The notes below the pieces were generated by a model. It was not told the DNA's origin, did not search any database, and saw only the letters and a program-made list of their open reading frames with translations. A DNA stretch of 64,000 nucleotides, taken from positions 1 to 64,000 of the forward strand of contig CALXXU010000003.1 of NCBI GenBank assembly GCA_944392765.1, written 5' to 3'. The translations under genes were made by a program, and so were the position numbers. Origin of the DNA: an uncultured Anaerobiospirillum sp. Lineage in GTDB: Bacteria; Pseudomonadota; Gammaproteobacteria; Enterobacterales; Succinivibrionaceae. Shown here in pieces: positions 28,582 through 37,561 of the stretch (its first letter is position 1; each line of letters begins with the position of its first letter).

Positions 28582-29757
28582 ATGTTTGAAAAAGGTCATC
28601 GTGCCAATACCCTGCACGGTTTGCTCTTAATCGCCTTATTTGCTTTGGCTGCCTTCTATTTAGCGGAGCTGCCCTGGGTTAAAAGCCTGTCATTGAGTCC
28701 ACTCATCGTGGGCATCATTTTGGGCACGATCTACGCGAACACCCTGCGCACCAAGCTCCCTGATGAGTGGGTGCCGGGTATTAAGTTCTGCACCAAGCAG
28801 ATTCTGCGCACCGGTATCGTGCTCTATGGCTTCCGCCTAACCCTGTCTGATGTCTACGCCGTGGGCTTACCTGCGATCGTGATTGACCTCATCATCGTCT
28901 GTGGCACCTTATGCTTAGGTATCTTCCTAGGCCGAATCTTAAAGATGGACCACGAAACGGCCCTCATGACCTCCACCGGTAGCGCGATCTGCGGTGCCGC
29001 CGCCGTATTAGGTGCTGAGTCGGTGGTCAAGTGCGCTAGCCACAAGACTGCTGTTGCGGTCTCAACTGTGGTGATCTTCGGCACCATTGCCATGTTCCTC
29101 TACCCAATCATGTACCGCGCCGGTTTACTGGACGCCTTAGGTGATATGGGCGTGGCGATCTACACCGGTTCGACCTTACATGAGGTCGCTCACGTGGCCG
29201 CCGCCGGTAACGCCATGGATCCGACCGATAGCTTGGGCATTGCCGCCACCGCAACCATCACCAAGATGATCCGCGTGATGCTCTTAGCTCCAGTCTTAGT
29301 GGTCATGGCGATCATGCTCTCGCGCGCCCGCAGCCGCATTGCCGCCAAGAAGAGCCGCACTGAGGCCGAAGCTGCCTTTGCTTACGCCAGCACCACTGCT
29401 GACATCACCACCAATGCCCAGGATCAAGCGGCCTTAACCCAAGCTCCAGCCGTCACCAAGACCAAGATTACCATTCCATGGTTTGCGGTGGGCTTCCTCT
29501 TGGTAATCTGCCTGAACACCGCCTTAGGCTCAATGTTTGGGGTGGAGAGTGTCAAGGACATCCCATTAAACGGCACCATCGAGTACATCGACACCTTCTT
29601 GCTGACTATGGCCATGACCGCCTTAGGTACTGATACCAGTCTCGATAAGTTCAAGGCCGCTGGCGCTAAGCCTTTCTTGCTGGCAAGCCTTCTCTTTATT
29701 TGGCTCTTAGTTGGGGGCTACCTCTTAGCCTTAACCCTGCCCCCTCTTTTGAGCTAA
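28582..29757 (+). CDS. yeiH: YeiH-family putative sulfate/anion exporter
   Basis: Inner-membrane transporter of the UPF0324/YeiH family with about 10 hydrophobic segments. Family motifs: ILRTGIVLYGFRLT (about 75-88), STGSAICGAAAV (about 134-145), GSTLHEVAHVAAAG (about 197-210) and MAMTALGTDTSLDKF near the C-terminus. A hydrophilic Ala/Thr-rich loop (about 250-295) is longer than usual. The start is ATG with GGGAG 6 nt upstream; an in-frame TTG five codons earlier overlaps that site. 391 residues. Linked to the LysR gene upstream; ends at its own terminator. Transport substrate not established by sequence. Confidence 0.9.
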   Translation: MFEKGHRANTLHGLLLIALFALAAFYLAELPWVKSLSLSPLIVGIILGTIYANTLRTKLPDEWVPGIKFCTKQILRTGIVLYGFRLTLSDVYAVGLPAIVIDLIIVCGTLCLGIFLGRILKMDHETALMTSTGSAICGAAAVLGAESVVKCASHKTAVAVSTVVIFGTIAMFLYPIMYRAGLLDALGDMGVAIYTGSTLHEVAHVAAAGNAMDPTDSLGIAATATITKMIRVMLLAPVLVVMAIMLSRARSRIAAKKSRTEAEAAFAYASTTADITTNAQDQAALTQAPAVTKTKITIPWFAVGFLLVICLNTALGSMFGVESVKDIPLNGTIEYIDTFLLTMAMTALGTDTSLDKFKAAGAKPFLLASLLFIWLLVGGYLLALTLPPLLS

Positions 29758-29779
29758 CCCCATAAGCAAACTTAACCCC

Positions 29780-29808
29780 AAGGCCTGCGCTCAACGCAGG
29801 CCTTTTTG
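29780..29808 (+). terminator. rho-independent terminator
   Basis: A 10-bp perfect stem AAGGCCTGCG/CGCAGGCCTT with a 5-nt loop and a TTTTTG tail, ending the yeiH transcript. Confidence 0.92.
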
Positions 29809-29956
29809 TTGGGGCCGAACGCACCATCAACCATCCAAATGTCCCACAGTACGCTCCCCCCGCGCCCATAAGCTCAGCCTAAGCTATTCGATGCTAAAAT
29901 GAGCGCCACATTGCTCACTTCGGTGAGCTCGGTTTCATCTTCATATTGCTGGTCTT

Positions 29957-30451
29957 ATGCGCACGCTAATTAATCCGATTAAGTACCTATTAGCCCTGCT
30001 GTGCCTGAGCGCAGTCATGTTAAGCGGCTGTACCTCCACCACCGCGCTGCCTGAGGGCGCGTCGGCTCCGAAGCTCAAGGTAGAGAGCTTAAGCCTCGTC
30101 AATCACCAAGATGAGCCTTACTTTGTGGTGACCTACAGTGTCGAGCATAAGTCCTTAAGCGACCTGCCCCTGATGAATGTACGTGCCAGCGTCTTTATCC
30201 GCGATAACTTAGTGGCGTTAGTAAGTGAAAACGCTCAGGGTACTATGGTCTCCAACCAAGGTCCGCAGCAATTTGAGGTAAAGGTTCCGGTCAACGTCTC
30301 TGGTGATGCCACCTTTGACTCCCTGGCTAACAGCTCGCTTATCATGCTACCAGGCTCCTGCGCGCTTTCCTTAATCTTCACCGACGATCCTAAGCTCAAG
30401 AGCTTTAATCCAAGCGCCAGTTACAGCGGCTTTATCCGCGTCACCAATTAA
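29957..30451 (+). CDS. lipoprotein with LEA14/WHy-like domain
   Basis: Signal peptide with lipobox LSGC (lipidated Cys25), so exported and membrane-anchored; Thr-Ser-Thr after the Cys does not suggest inner-membrane retention. The mature part (about 35-164) resembles the immunoglobulin-like LEA14/WHy fold: KLKVESLSLVNHQDEPYF, strands of the YSVEHKSLSDLPLMNV type, then NLVALVS. Function unknown; such proteins are linked to envelope stress or outer-membrane roles. No good Shine-Dalgarno was found. It is followed after 13 nt by a membrane protein, so the two probably form an operon. Confidence 0.7.
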   Translation: MRTLINPIKYLLALLCLSAVMLSGCTSTTALPEGASAPKLKVESLSLVNHQDEPYFVVTYSVEHKSLSDLPLMNVRASVFIRDNLVALVSENAQGTMVSNQGPQQFEVKVPVNVSGDATFDSLANSSLIMLPGSCALSLIFTDDPKLKSFNPSASYSGFIRVTN

Positions 30452-30464
30452 TCGGAGGCGATAA

Positions 30465-31193
30465 ATGTTTGGCCCAAACCAATCCTTTGAACCGCGCGTT
30501 GGTACCGCCCAGCTGATCTTCGGCGTTATCTACACTATCATCACCTTAATTGCGCTGTGCCTGGCGTACTACGTAACTCTGGAGGGACGTACTCCCTACC
30601 TGCACCTCTTTATGGCCTTGCTCTTTGCCATCATGGCCTTAAAGTCGTTCATTATCTACAAGCGCGTTAAGACCTTGATGGCCAACGGCCAGTACGCCGA
30701 AGCCGAAGTCTCCTCAGTGGAGCCGGTACGCGGCATCACGGTGATCAAGGGCACCTGTGCCTTACCAAACGGTGACAGCATTGAAATTGAGTCGCGCTTA
30801 GTCGGTGAGACCGCCGCCAAGGAGCTCAAGGCCTACTTAGCCGAGCAAAAGCAAAACAAGCTCCCAGCCTTAGTGGTAGGCGTCGACGGTCCGCGCCCAC
30901 GCGGCATGTTCACGGTTAAGTGCCTGCACGGCCACTTAATCGAGGCCAGTGCCCACCTCAAGAGCGCCCCTCCAAAAGACAGTGCCGCAGACGACGAGGC
31001 TACCGCCCGCGCCAAGGCCGCAACCCGTGCCGCTGAAGAGCAAAAGCAGCTCGAGGCAGAACAAGCCCAGGCCGAACAAGCTGCCCCCGAGCAAGCAAAG
31101 ACCAACGAAGTTCAACCTGAAGTGGCTCCACGCGATGATAAGCGTGATGCCGCCATCATGGACGCCTTAGCCCAAGCTGAGAAAAAGAAGTAA
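30465..31193 (+). CDS. two-helix membrane protein with charged C-terminal tail
   Basis: Not recognised. Two membrane helices (about 14-38 and 44-65) form an N-terminal hairpin. Next is a small soluble region of about 100 residues (AEAEVSSVEPVRG ... KGTCALPNGDSIEIESRLVG), resembling small beta-barrel domains of the DUF3592 type in which extracytoplasmic or cytoplasmic location cannot be settled. The C-terminal 75 residues are Ala/Glu/Gln/Lys-rich and probably coiled coil. GGAGG lies 6 nt before the ATG. It is the second gene after the lipoprotein; a shared envelope role is plausible but unproven. Confidence 0.65.
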   Translation: MFGPNQSFEPRVGTAQLIFGVIYTIITLIALCLAYYVTLEGRTPYLHLFMALLFAIMALKSFIIYKRVKTLMANGQYAEAEVSSVEPVRGITVIKGTCALPNGDSIEIESRLVGETAAKELKAYLAEQKQNKLPALVVGVDGPRPRGMFTVKCLHGHLIEASAHLKSAPPKDSAADDEATARAKAATRAAEEQKQLEAEQAQAEQAAPEQAKTNEVQPEVAPRDDKRDAAIMDALAQAEKKK

Positions 31194-31221
31194 GGCCCAC
31201 CCCCTGCTTTATTTCTCTTAG

Positions 31222-31260
31222 AAGTCGCAGTTTGCATTCCTTGCAGCTGCGACTTTCGCG
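31222..31260 (+). terminator. hairpin AAGTCGCAG/CTGCGACTT, probable terminator
   Basis: Arms at 31222-31230 and 31247-31255, with TTTGCA/TGCAG adding inner pairing, followed by TCGCGTCTT. The same arm and the trailing CGACTTTCGCGT recur in the terminator at 33099-33136. Confidence 0.55.
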
Positions 31261-31278
31261 TCTTAAAAAGGAGTGCTG

Positions 31279-32097
31279 ATGAACGCTGTGACCTTAGAAC
31301 ACATTGTGGCCCCTGATAACCTCAAGCTATCCTTAGACCAAGTCATGGCCCGCAACGCTCCTCCGGGCCTTGATGGCATGAGCGCCGAGCAGTTACCTGC
31401 TTGGCTTAAAGCCCATCAAAGCGAGCTTACTCAAGCCATCCTGAGCGGCAAGTATCGGCCTATGCCCGCGCACCGCATCACCCGTAAGAATGGCAACTAT
31501 CATGACTGTCTCAATGCTTGCGACCTGTTAGTGCAAGCTGCTGTGGCTCAAGTTCTCTCCCAGGAACTTGCCGCCCTGTGGTCCGAGCACCGCCACTGCT
31601 CCAAGGAAGCAGTGCAGATTATTGAGCACGATGCGCTCGAGTTTCCGTGGCTCGCAGCAATCAATGGGAGTGCAGGCCTTAAGAGCTGCAATCACAGCAA
31701 GCTGCTCCAAGCCTTATCTAGTCTTAGCATCACCGGCCAGGTAACTTTACTAATCCACAAAATGCTCCTAAATCCAGTGAGCATCGCAGGCAAGGTGGGC
31801 CCTAAGACCACGGCAGGCATGCTAAGCTCAGGGCCTTTGCGTCCGTTCCTCATTGACCTACTGTTTCATGAGCTCGACCAAGCACTCGCTGAGCGCGACA
31901 AAAGCTTTGTACGCGTGGGCGCCAGCGTCGTCATCCAAAGTAAAAGCGCTAAGGCCGCTGAACGGACGTTAGCAAATGCCTGCAAGTTTATGGGCAAGAA
32001 GCTCTTTGTTAGCGTTGCCCCTGAGGACTGCTGGTTTGGCCAGAGCGCCGCTGATACATCCTGGCGCCGCTGGCTTAAGGCGGCAGGACAGCCTTGA
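31279..32097 (+). CDS. group-II-intron-type reverse transcriptase domain lacking catalytic residues
   Basis: The frame aligns along its length with the RT domain of group II intron proteins. The opening NLKLSLDQVMARNAPPGLDG matches the usual NL..A...V..N.GAPGVDGM; then come LSGKYRPMPAHRI, VQAAVAQVLSQ and a SEH remnant of SEHSYGFRPGRS. At motif A the expected D-x-x-x-FFD-x-VNHD is AINGSAGLKSCNHSKLL (both Asp lost). At motif B, TPQGGPLSPLL is MLSSGPLRPFL. At the active site FVRYADD is FVRVGAS. The following KSAKAAERTL...CKFMGKKL is conserved. The maturase and endonuclease domains are absent. The ATG has AAGGAG at 5 nt. The 272-codon frame is unbroken. Polymerase activity is not expected; the function is unknown. 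No intron RNA domain V was seen nearby. Confidence 0.72.
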   Translation: MNAVTLEHIVAPDNLKLSLDQVMARNAPPGLDGMSAEQLPAWLKAHQSELTQAILSGKYRPMPAHRITRKNGNYHDCLNACDLLVQAAVAQVLSQELAALWSEHRHCSKEAVQIIEHDALEFPWLAAINGSAGLKSCNHSKLLQALSSLSITGQVTLLIHKMLLNPVSIAGKVGPKTTAGMLSSGPLRPFLIDLLFHELDQALAERDKSFVRVGASVVIQSKSAKAAERTLANACKFMGKKLFVSVAPEDCWFGQSAADTSWRRWLKAAGQP

Positions 32098-32471
32098 CTC
32101 CTATGTAAAGGCCGGCTCATGATCAACCATTATTTATACATATAATATTATAACTAAAATCAAGAAAATCTATTATAAAATAGATCTCAAATTAATAAAA
32201 GATACAATATTATATTGATTAAAGATCTTTTTTTGCGCTACTCGTTGACAAACTTGGCAAGTAGCTTCACACTAAGCACATATTGGGTTGCCAAAGTGTA
32301 AGCTAGGTTTGACGGAAGCTAACTTGTTCTTTGCCCTAACATATAAAGCAATCAGATTTGCTTCAAAGTACAAAAGTTTCTATCGACTTAATTAATATCC
32401 AACAGTTAACCCACAGATATCACGACAGCGTTCATGTTAATGAACCTGCTATAAAGGCAAGGAGAGTAACG
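32098..32471. other. AT-rich intergenic region upstream of the toxin-antitoxin genes
   Basis: Base composition falls sharply around 32120-32230 compared with neighbours, suggesting acquired DNA. A dyad ATCTATT-ATAA-AATAGAT lies at 32168-32185. The toxin-antitoxin promoter must be here, but no hexamer pair with correct spacing stood out. No gene is supported. Confidence 0.45.
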
Positions 32472-32756
32472 ATGTCAACTTCAAGTTCAATGAACATTAA
32501 CATCGACCCTGATGTTAAGCAGCAGTTTGAAGACTTCTGTGATAATGTCGGCATGTCCGTTTCTACTGCCGTTAACTTATTCGTGCACCGTGTTATCAAG
32601 GATAACAAGTTGCCATTTGAAATCAAGGGCGATATGCCAAATGATGAAACTCTTGAGGCTCTTGAAGAAGTCAAGCGTTTCGAGGAGAATCCACAAAACT
32701 TCAAGACTTACCCTAACTTCAAAGAGGCGATGAAGGATATCTTTGGCGATGCTTAA
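32472..32756 (+). CDS. RelB/DinJ-family antitoxin
   Basis: 94-residue antitoxin that should neutralise the downstream YafQ-like toxin and repress its own promoter. The N-terminal ribbon-helix-helix (INIDPDVKQQFEDFCDNVGM, SVSTAVNLFVHRVI) is typical of DinJ. The acidic C-terminal half would wrap the toxin. The start is the ATG with AAGGAG 7 nt upstream; the frame is open 38 codons further, but that part is not DinJ-like. It overlaps the toxin gene by 8 nt, standard for such modules. Base composition is more AT-rich than flanking genes. Confidence 0.9.
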   Translation: MSTSSSMNINIDPDVKQQFEDFCDNVGMSVSTAVNLFVHRVIKDNKLPFEIKGDMPNDETLEALEEVKRFEENPQNFKTYPNFKEAMKDIFGDA

Positions 32757-33021
32757 TGTATTTTTAACCGCAAAGTTCAAGAAGGACCTGGATAGAGCTA
32801 AGCGTCGCGGTTATAATATAACATTACTTGAAGATGTTGTTGATATGCTTGCTAAAGGCCAAAAACTGGATGCCAGATATAAAGATCACGCGCTTCAAGG
32901 TAAATATGCGGGATGCCGTGAATGCCATATTACTCCAGACTGGTTGCTAATTTATAAAATTATTAAAAACGAGGTAGTGTTATTACTTTCCAGAACTGGC
33001 ACCCACAGTGATGTTTTCTAA
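32749..33021 (+). CDS. YafQ-family mRNA-interferase toxin
   Basis: 90-residue RelE-superfamily ribonuclease toxin expected to cut ribosome-bound mRNA. Positions equivalent to the YafQ active site are present: His47, His60, Asp64, Trp65, His86 and Phe90, within LQGKYAGCRECHITPDW and RTGTHSDVF. The toxin therefore looks catalytically intact. The ATG overlaps the end of the antitoxin gene; a TTG two codons upstream is also in frame. Followed by a strong terminator. AT-rich, with signs of horizontal transfer. Confidence 0.92.
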   Translation: MLNVFLTAKFKKDLDRAKRRGYNITLLEDVVDMLAKGQKLDARYKDHALQGKYAGCRECHITPDWLLIYKIIKNEVVLLLSRTGTHSDVF

Positions 33022-33098
33022 CAACCTATAATATGACAGTCTAACTATCACGCTCCCCGTACCTCATCGGATCATTGCCCTATATGGAGCTTCCAACC

Positions 33099-33136
33099 AA
33101 AGTCGCAGTCTTCGCTGAAGACTGCGACTTTCGCGT
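33099..33136 (+). terminator. rho-independent terminator after the toxin gene
   Basis: A 15-bp perfect stem AAAGTCGCAGTCTTC/GAAGACTGCGACTTT with a 3-nt loop, followed by CGCGTTTTT. Its arm and tail match the hairpin at 31222-31260, which lies on the other side of the RT-like/toxin-antitoxin interval. Confidence 0.88.
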
Positions 33137-33174
33137 TTTTACGGCGCTAGAGCGCACAAATAAGGGCGTAAGGC

Positions 33175-33203
33175 TTGCAACTGAGCAAGGCCTAGCTTAA
33201 CAT
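33175..33203 (+). promoter_or_regulatory. sigma70-type promoter for asnS
   Basis: TTGCAA, 17-bp spacer, TAACAT, about 95 bp upstream of the asnS start. A small AGCCC...GGGCTTTT hairpin (about 33212-33232) lies in the leader. Confidence 0.5.
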
Positions 33204-33297
33204 GGCAAGTTTAGCCCGTAGCTTTGGGCTTTTCACTGAGACAGGCGGCGGTAAGAGCACGCGGTCTGCCTTGTTCCCTTCATTCTAGGAGCACATC

Positions 33298-34698
33298 ATG
33301 TCTCTTATTTCGATTAAAGAGGTTTTAAACCATCAATGTGCTGTCGGTGACACTATCACCGTCGGCGGCTGGATCCGTACGCGCCGCGATTCTAAGGCGG
33401 GCTTCTCGTTCTTAGCGGTAAATGATGGCTCCTGCTTCAATAATCTCCAGATCGTAGCTCCAGCTACCTTAGATAACTACGAAAGCGAGATCTTAAAGCT
33501 CACTACCTCGTGCTCGGTCATGGTTGAGGGCACCTTAGTCGCCTCCCAAGGCAAGGGCCAGGACGTTGAGCTGCAAGCCACTAAGGTTCAGGTATTAGGT
33601 TTCGTCGAAGATCCTGATACTTACCCAATGTCCGCTAAGCGCCACAGCGTTGAGTACTTACGTGAGTACGCCCACTTACGTCCTCGTACCAACTTAATCG
33701 GCGCCGTGATGCGCATTCGTAACAGCCTAGCTTACGCCTTACACTCCTTCTTCCAGGAGCGTGGCTTTATGTGGGTCTCGACCCCACTTATCACCGCCTC
33801 CGACTGCGAAGGCGCAGGCGAAATGTTCACCGTCACCAACTTCGACTTAGACAATCTGCCTAAGAACGACCAAGGCAAGGTCGACTACAGCCAAGACTTC
33901 TTTGGCAAGCACGCCTACCTGACCGTTTCGGGCCAACTCAACGTTGAGACCTATGCTTGTGCCTACTCCAAGGTTTACACCTTTGGTCCAACCTTCCGTG
34001 CTGAGAACTCCAACACCACCCGTCACTTATCGGAGTTCTGGATGTTAGAGCCAGAGATGGCCTTTGTCGACTTAGACGGTTGCGCTAAGGTCGCCGAGGA
34101 CATGCTCAAGTACGTCTTTAAGCGTATCTTAACCGAGCGCGCTGACGATATGGCCTTTATCGCTGAGCGTGTCGACAAGGACGCAATCACCCGCCTCGAG
34201 AACTTCATCAAGGCTGATTTCGCCCAGGTTGACTACACTGACGCCATTGAGATTCTGCAAAAGTGCGGCAAGAAGTTCGAGTACCCAGTTGAGTGGGGTA
34301 TCGACCTTCAGTCCGAGCACGAGCGTTATCTCGCCGAAGAGCACTTCAAGTCCCCAGTAGTCGTCAAGAACTACCCTAAGGACATCAAGGCCTTCTACAT
34401 GCGTCAAAACGCCGATGGCAAGACCGTAGCTGCTATGGACGTATTAGCCCCAGGCATCGGTGAGATCATCGGTGGCTCGCAGCGTGAGGAGCGTTTAGAG
34501 CTGTTAGATCGCCGTATGGCAGAGTTAGGCCTCAACCAGGACGCCTACTACTGGTATCGCGACTTACGCCGTTATGGCTCGGTACCACACTCGGGTTTCG
34601 GCTTAGGCTTTGAGCGCCTGATCGTTTACATCACTGGTGTGGGCAACGTCCGTGACGTTATCCCATTCCCACGTACCCCAAAGAACGCTGAGTTCTAA
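33298..34698 (+). CDS. asnS: asparaginyl-tRNA synthetase
   Basis: Class IIb synthetase charging tRNA-Asn. An N-terminal OB-fold anticodon-binding domain ([20 protein letters not shown], about 21-40) is followed by the catalytic core, with motif 2 [21 protein letters not shown] (about 231 on) and motif 3 GFGLGFERL near 436-444. 466 residues, exactly the size of the E. coli enzyme. AGGAG lies 8 nt before the ATG. Monocistronic, with its own promoter and terminator. The last codons and stop form the first unit of a 19-nt tandem repeat. Confidence 0.97.
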   Translation: MSLISIKEVLNHQCAVGDTITVGGWIRTRRDSKAGFSFLAVNDGSCFNNLQIVAPATLDNYESEILKLTTSCSVMVEGTLVASQGKGQDVELQATKVQVLGFVEDPDTYPMSAKRHSVEYLREYAHLRPRTNLIGAVMRIRNSLAYALHSFFQERGFMWVSTPLITASDCEGAGEMFTVTNFDLDNLPKNDQGKVDYSQDFFGKHAYLTVSGQLNVETYACAYSKVYTFGPTFRAENSNTTRHLSEFWMLEPEMAFVDLDGCAKVAEDMLKYVFKRILTERADDMAFIAERVDKDAITRLENFIKADFAQVDYTDAIEILQKCGKKFEYPVEWGIDLQSEHERYLAEEHFKSPVVVKNYPKDIKAFYMRQNADGKTVAAMDVLAPGIGEIIGGSQREERLELLDRRMAELGLNQDAYYWYRDLRRYGSVPHSGFGLGFERLIVYITGVGNVRDVIPFPRTPKNAEF

Positions 34699-34774
34699 TC
34701 GAGCGCTGAGCTCTAATCGGAGCGCTGAGCTCTACTAAGAGCGCGCGCTCTTAATCGAGCGCAAGCTCTAAGGG
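34684..34774. repeat. 19-nt tandem repeat starting in the 3' end of asnS
   Basis: Five units: 34684-34701 (the end of asnS with its TAA stop), 34702-34720, 34721-34739, 34740-34757 and 34758-34774. Consensus AGCGCTGAGCTCTAATCG. Units 2 and 3 are nearly identical to each other and differ from the coding unit at a few bases. Confidence 0.85.
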
Positions 34775-34807
34775 TACGACGGCGCGGGCAAAGCCCGCGC
34801 TCTTAAC

Positions 34808-34838
34808 AGGCCTGAGGCGTAAGTCTCAGGCCTTTTTT
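34808..34838 (+). terminator. rho-independent terminator of asnS
   Basis: A 9-bp perfect stem AGGCCTGAG/CTCAGGCCT, 8-nt loop, then TTTTTTC. Confidence 0.92.
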
Positions 34839-35165
34839 CTTTTTGGGGCATACCTATTGGAGCGCGATTTTTGCTAGCAACTAGCATACTAGGCTGTCAC
34901 CAAATTAGGCGCAAAGCTCAAACTTAAGTCCTGGGCACCCAAGCAGAGTCTGGGGAAGCACTTTCGTACTTATGGCTCATTATGGGATATGTGTCGCAAC
35001 AATCGGCGCCCCATGCTCAGAGCACTTTGCTATACTTTGCAGCATATATTCCAAGCAGCTGGATCAACCTGCGATTTATATGCGCTTATTTGCCACTTTA
35101 ACTGGTAACTAGGCTACTAGTGTACAGGGGAAAGCTGCTAGCATGTGTGTGTTGTGAGGCCTGTT

Positions 35166-35954
35166 ATGTCGATTGCATGTACCATCTCTCTGCCTAAGCT
35201 CAGACTATCACCCAAGAAAGTCATCAGCCCGCAGATTCACGACTTTCTGCGTAAGCAAATTACTGAAGCCAAGATTAAGCCTGGTACGCTGCTCTCCGAG
35301 AACTCGCTGTCAGACCATTTCCATGTGTCACGCCAGCCAGTGCGTGAGGCCTTGATGCGCTTAAGCTACGAGGGCCTGCTTTCAATTTTGCCGCAGCGTG
35401 GCTCGATCGTGGAGCTCATCTCGATCAGTGAGCTGGTGCAAACGGTCTTTGTGCGCTCAGCCATTGAAAAGGAATGCGTGCTCAACATCACCAAGCTGGA
35501 CGCCAAGCAAAAGCGCAATTGCCTCAATCAAATCGAAAAGGTGCTCGAGCAGCAACGTAATTGCAAGCACGACGAAGACCTCAAGTCCAACTACCTGCGC
35601 TTAGACGATCTCTTCCACGAGAAGCTCTGCGCCATCTCAGGCGCCCCAATGGCTTGGGATACGATCCAATCAATTAAGGGCCAGATGGACCGCATCCGCT
35701 ATCTCTCCTTTGATACGGTCTCCAATACCGCCGAGATCACCGCTGAGCATGAGTTGATCTACCACCACTTAACCCAAGGCAACTTAAACGAGTGCATTGT
35801 GGCCTTAAGCGACCACTTAAGCCAAATCAAGGAAACCCACAAGGACATCATTCGCAAGTACAGCGATTGGTTTACCCCAGAGTCCTTAAGCTCGGTCGGC
35901 CTTGAAGCCAAGCACGACGCCATGCCGCTGCGCCGTACTGCGCTCAGCAACTAA
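35166..35954 (+). CDS. GntR-family transcriptional regulator (FCD domain)
   Basis: Winged-helix regulator: a DNA-binding domain at about residues 20-85 (LLSENSLSDHFHVSRQPVREAL, then a PQRGSIVELIS wing) and an all-helical FCD ligand domain at about 90-235 with metal-site-type Asp/His residues. GAGG lies 6 nt before the chosen ATG; a GTG seven codons upstream is in frame but has no such site. No target gene is adjacent. FCD regulators often respond to sugar acids, and a hexuronate uptake/isomerase set lies 12 kb away, so a link is conceivable but unsupported. The last ~20 residues look disordered. Confidence 0.88.
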   Translation: MSIACTISLPKLRLSPKKVISPQIHDFLRKQITEAKIKPGTLLSENSLSDHFHVSRQPVREALMRLSYEGLLSILPQRGSIVELISISELVQTVFVRSAIEKECVLNITKLDAKQKRNCLNQIEKVLEQQRNCKHDEDLKSNYLRLDDLFHEKLCAISGAPMAWDTIQSIKGQMDRIRYLSFDTVSNTAEITAEHELIYHHLTQGNLNECIVALSDHLSQIKETHKDIIRKYSDWFTPESLSSVGLEAKHDAMPLRRTALSN

Positions 35955-36225
35955 ATCCCAAAGCCCTGACGGCTCCGCCCAGCTGACGGGAGGAGCGGCC
36001 CTGCTGCCGGGAATACTTGCCCAGCTAGTGGTAGATTCGCTTTGCATAGCAAAACAGATATTGCCCCGAGACAAGCTTGAGGCAGAGCAGGTTGGCGCAG
36101 GATAGTGAGTTCTAACTCAGCTCACAAGCTAGGCGATGGAAGCTTCTGCGTTTTGTCATCCAATCCAAATCTACCACTAGCTGGCAGCGGCCCCGCAGCT
36201 GAGCGGCATATCAAAACTGCAAAGC

Positions 36226-36265
36226 AAAACGCCCAGGCTCGCATCTAATGCGCCCAGGCGTTTTT
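36226..36265. terminator. terminator between GntR gene and fabF
   Basis: Outer arms AAAACGCC/GGCGTTTT and inner CGCAT/ATGCG pairing, with A/T runs on both sides. It most likely ends the fatty-acid operon on the minus strand. The rest of 35955-36313 holds no supported gene. Confidence 0.65.
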
Positions 36266-36313
36266 GCGTCCTGTCCCTTACGGAGCAGTACATCTAAGCT
36301 TAGCTGCTAGAGC

Positions 36314-37561
36314 TTAGTCCATACGCTTGAAAATCAAGGAGCCGTTGGTACCACCAAAGCCGAAGCTGTTGGAGATAGCGTACTTGATATCGTGCTTTTG
36401 GGCCTCGTTTGGCACTAAGTTGAAGCCACCGACCTCTGGATCTGGATTGTCGAGGTTGATGGTTGGAGGACAGATCTGGTCACGTACTGCTAAGACGGTG
36501 ACAATGGCCTCGATGGCGCCAGCGGCACCTAATAAGTGACCCGTCATCGACTTGGTCGAGCTCATCACAGTGTGCTCAGGGGCATCACCGAAGATGGCCT
36601 TGGCGGCACGCAGCTCCGAGAGGTCGCCCACATGGGTCGAAGTGCCGTGAGCGTTGATGTAGTTGACCTCGCATGGCTCAATACCAGCATCCTTGATAGC
36701 GTGGAGCATCGAGCGACGGGCACCATCGCCATCCTCTGGGGTGGCGGTCATGTGGAAAGCGTCACCGCTCATACCAAAGCCGACTAACTCAGCGTAAATC
36801 TTGGCACCACGAGCCTTAGCGTGCTCGTACTCTTCTAAGACTAAAACACCAGCACCATCGCCTAAGACGAAGCCATCACGGTCAACATCCCATGGGCGCG
36901 ATGCCTTCTCTGGCTCGTCATTGCGGGTCGAGAGAGCCTTTAAGGCGCTGAAGCCACCGATACCCATTGGGGTCGAAGCCTTCTCAGCACCGCCGCACAG
37001 CATCACGTCGGCATCACCGTAAGCGATTAAACGAGCCGACAGGCCGATAGCGTGGGTACCTGAAGCACAAGCGGTAACCGAGGCTAAGTTCGGGCCCTTT
37101 AAGCCCTTTAAAATCGATAAGTGACCCGAGACCATATTGATAATGGTCGAAGGGACGAAGAATGGGCTGATACCACGGGTGCCCTTTTGAGCTAAACCGT
37201 TGATGTTCTGCTCGATGAGACCTAAACCACCGATACCCGAACCGACCATCACGCCCATGCGGTCGGCATTCTCAGGGGTAACTTCCAGCTTGGCGTCATC
37301 GCAAGCCATTAAACCGGCGGCGATACCGTATTGGATGAACGGATCCATCTTACGGGTATCTTTCTTGGTGATGCCAAAGGCTTCGGGATCGAAGTTCTTA
37401 ACTAGGCCCGCGATTTTGACCGAAAAGGCGCTGGTGTCGAAATGCTCAATGGTACAAATGCCGCTCTTGCCTGCAAGTAAGGCCTTCCAAGACTCTTCTG
37501 CGGTATTGCCCACTGGACTTAACATGCCAAGACCGGTCACTACTACCCTGCGCTTTTGCAC
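36314..37561 (-). CDS. fabF: 3-oxoacyl-ACP synthase II (KAS II)
   Basis: Condensing enzyme elongating acyl-ACP with malonyl-ACP in the cytosol. The catalytic triad is visible: nucleophile Cys165 in [13 protein letters not shown], His in NAHGTST, His in TGHLLGAAG. The C-terminal SFGFGGTN loop is typical. I chose GTG as start because GGAGG lies 8 nt upstream; the in-frame TTG five codons earlier overlaps that site. 415 residues against 413 in E. coli. It follows acpP in the conserved order, but with a 419-bp spacer carrying an acpP terminator, so readthrough or a separate promoter must supply it. Confidence 0.96.
   Translation of the reverse strand: MQKRRVVVTGLGMLSPVGNTAEESWKALLAGKSGICTIEHFDTSAFSVKIAGLVKNFDPEAFGITKKDTRKMDPFIQYGIAAGLMACDDAKLEVTPENADRMGVMVGSGIGGLGLIEQNINGLAQKGTRGISPFFVPSTIINMVSGHLSILKGLKGPNLASVTACASGTHAIGLSARLIAYGDADVMLCGGAEKASTPMGIGGFSALKALSTRNDEPEKASRPWDVDRDGFVLGDGAGVLVLEEYEHAKARGAKIYAELVGFGMSGDAFHMTATPEDGDGARRSMLHAIKDAGIEPCEVNYINAHGTSTHVGDLSELRAAKAIFGDAPEHTVMSSTKSMTGHLLGAAGAIEAIVTVLAVRDQICPPTINLDNPDPEVGGFNLVPNEAQKHDIKYAISNSFGFGGTNGSLIFKRMD

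Noticed and set aside
31222..33136. Integron gene-cassette or retron/DGR explanation for the RT-like gene region
   Set aside because: The hairpins lack attC core sites. The RT has no catalytic residues and its motifs are group-II-like rather than retron-like, and no template/variable repeat pair was seen.
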